Shown: in pieces, positions 6,801-7,044 of the stretch
Numbering within the stretch: the stretch's first letter is position 1
How the letters are laid out: each line of letters starts with the position of its first letter
Assembly (NCBI GenBank): GCA_023265235.1
Contig: JAHFUF010000136.1
Location: forward strand, 1-7,044
DNA length: 7,044 nucleotides
Direction of reading: 5' to 3'
DNA from: Blastocatellia bacterium
GTDB taxonomy: Bacteria; Acidobacteriota; Blastocatellia; Chloracidobacteriales; JADJPF01
The notes under the pieces: model-generated
Databases searched by the model: none
Seen by the model: the letters and a program-made list of their open reading frames with translations, nothing else
Told to the model about the DNA's origin: nothing
Made by a program: the position numbers and the translations under genes

Positions 6801-7044
6801 TTGGAAAAGATAAATCAAAGCAACACAACGAGCGGTTTCTAACGAGGGGGTTTCTACATCAGCATTAAGAAATTCTGCTGCAATAGTTTTAAATTCAATA
6901 ATTTCTGCAATTTTAGGTCTAAAGGTCGGAGGGCTATATAATTCACCTCTGTTAACTTCTTCAGCTAAAACAACATTATCAGTAGAATTGTTGTCTTTAG
7001 AAATAAGGTTTTCAGGTTTATCCTTTTTGCCAGTAGATGGGTTG
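3849..7044 (-). CDS. TPR-CHAT domain protein (caspase-like cysteine peptidase), partial, N-terminus outside the window
   Basis: The C-terminal CHAT domain is a caspase/separase-related cysteine peptidase. Counting the TTG at 6818 as residue 1, it runs from about 700 to 985: FIPDKDLHFLPFSALID around 732-737, catalytic His843 in HFAGHA, catalytic Cys895 in LAACHSANG, and the family hallmark GEGIASLARPFLSNG...GSLW (905-928). Before it, residues 1 to about 112 and 240 to 560 carry tetratricopeptide-like helical pairs, which usually bind a partner or sense a signal. The frame has no stop for 75 more codons above 6818, up to the window edge. These encode an S/N/D/K-rich linker (SKDNNSTDN) and then ETARCVALIYLFQAEFYKSL, where the TTG would cut a TPR helix in half and has no ribosome site. 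The true start is therefore outside. It is the first visible gene of the - strand operon, 27 nt before the 344-residue gene. TPR-CHAT proteins include the Craspase protease Csx29, but no CRISPR genes are seen here. The N-terminal domain may hold the trigger or a membrane anchor. Confidence 0.95.
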   Translation of the reverse strand, partial: NPSTGKKDKPENLISKDNNSTDNVVLAEEVNRGELYSPPTFRPKIAEIIEFKTIAAEFLNADVETPSLETARCVALIYLFQAEFYKSLCRLEEQLVESPKNAELLNDLAVAYLAYASSSNQPRYLFRALSTIAEAIEANPSLIEAKFNQALILEKVHLLPSAKEYWQEYLKTDPSSPWADEARKHLEIATAPVRLSLWPAEKERLNQAIWQGNEKLAKEIISRFPHPARIYALEDLFPSWANACLEGHIDEAWRFLEIARIIGLTLVDVHNDHQIKDSLSAIVPSLEVSFLNNPDLLTLTDHQHKLATAHSLYKNGLELYRQYQLQKALLSLVKSQNIFAELNDSSSYLMTTFLLARCQMEQFGYIKALDLLNKILLNTENNNYPNLLGLCWYSLGTIQLYQLELSQAILSQKSALKYLKQIDDSENTAMANILMTDILERVGDKRKIWFYQYQALVSFSQLPKSTKQMNILLATSFSLGKLGETRSALCFINQQINVATQSNDHLFLSASFFYRSQINYQLNNTTEAFLDLDRAKQHLRLIPNLTYQKSTNQEIEIIESSYKLKTDPKIVIEKFNTLIKTNHNTLDRYNFTSIYYSRALAYISLGEYKKAEIDLEISIKEIERERKIIDNEEHKITFFQKPQKIYETMIELQAIFQKNAILAFNYTEDAHARALLDSFNTKPLPLNLLNSELNKNYKANSLPLKLTEVQTKLPKNTAIIEYKMLSNYLLIWVIKQNGIEFFSLPVAENTITKLVNSLKKSIENPKNTLETKTISTNIFDLIFRPIKALLPLETTLVFIPDKDLHFLPFSALIDSETNKYLIQQYPIAIAPSATIFTHCLERDKELAKKDNKSIFAIGNPSFNRGLFPSLPNLSLSAKEVEEITKLYKNSIFVTEQKATKKIFFENIKTSSIIHFAGHAIMELDAPLYSKLLMAPDTQDKKDKDDTGELYAYELYNYKFSYTRLVILAACHSANGQSIAGEGIASLARPFLSNGVPTVIGSLWNANDKASSKLFIAFHKNLLSGKNAIEALRLAQLSLIDDPNTKVNPPAMWAPFLVVGASTKN

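Noticed and set aside
6816..6818. TTG as the start of the TPR-CHAT gene.
   Set aside because: It lacks a ribosome site, falls inside a TPR helix, and the frame is open and protein-like for 75 codons above it.
3849..7044. TPR-CHAT as part of a CRISPR-linked protease (Craspase) or the patatin as a CBASS effector.
   Set aside because: No repeat array, Cas7-11-like gene or nucleotidyltransferase is present in the window.

Overview
The window comes from an AT-rich bacterial genome. It holds the 3' end of a purine-biosynthesis gene on the + strand, facing a compact block of four co-directional genes on the - strand. The taxon cannot be fixed from this stretch. The layout and wording of the large TPR-CHAT protein (a TPR with an 'NDLAVAYLAY' helix, a 'SPWADEAR' end, then a 'RFPHPARIYALEDLFPSW' segment) remind me of TPR-CHAT proteins of Acidobacteriota, so a low-GC member of that phylum is my best guess, held with low to moderate confidence.

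Layout from left to right: (1) 1-162 on + is the last 53 codons of a PurE-like gene, cut by the window edge. (2) 140-1627 on - is a patatin-like phospholipase whose 3' end overlaps the purE end by 23 bp, tail to tail. (3) 1724-2710 on - is a subtilisin-family (S8) serine peptidase with no signal peptide or propeptide. (4) 2787-3821 on - is a 344-residue protein of unknown function with a strong ribosome binding site. (5) 3849 to the right edge on - is a TPR-CHAT cysteine peptidase with the His/Cys dyad in place. Its reading frame stays open to the edge, so its true start lies outside the window.

Read in the direction of transcription, the - strand order is TPR-CHAT, unknown protein, S8 peptidase, patatin, with gaps of 27, 76 and about 96 nt. 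The first two genes are almost certainly co-transcribed. A long imperfect hairpin (2735-2779) lies between the unknown gene and the S8 gene, and a 14-bp tandem repeat lies between the S8 gene and the patatin gene. A 10-bp perfect hairpin inside the purE end (62-90) is placed where it could terminate the - strand operon.

Functionally, two predicted proteases (CHAT and S8), one predicted lipase (patatin) and one unknown protein sit together, and all appear cytoplasmic as far as can be seen. Such enzymes are known effectors or activators in bacterial immunity and regulated cell death. I therefore propose, as inference only, a conflict or cell-death cassette in which a protease processes the unknown protein or the lipase. 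No nucleotide-second-messenger synthase, CRISPR gene, STAND NTPase or recognisable gasdermin is visible, and the operon start is missing, so the trigger cannot be named.
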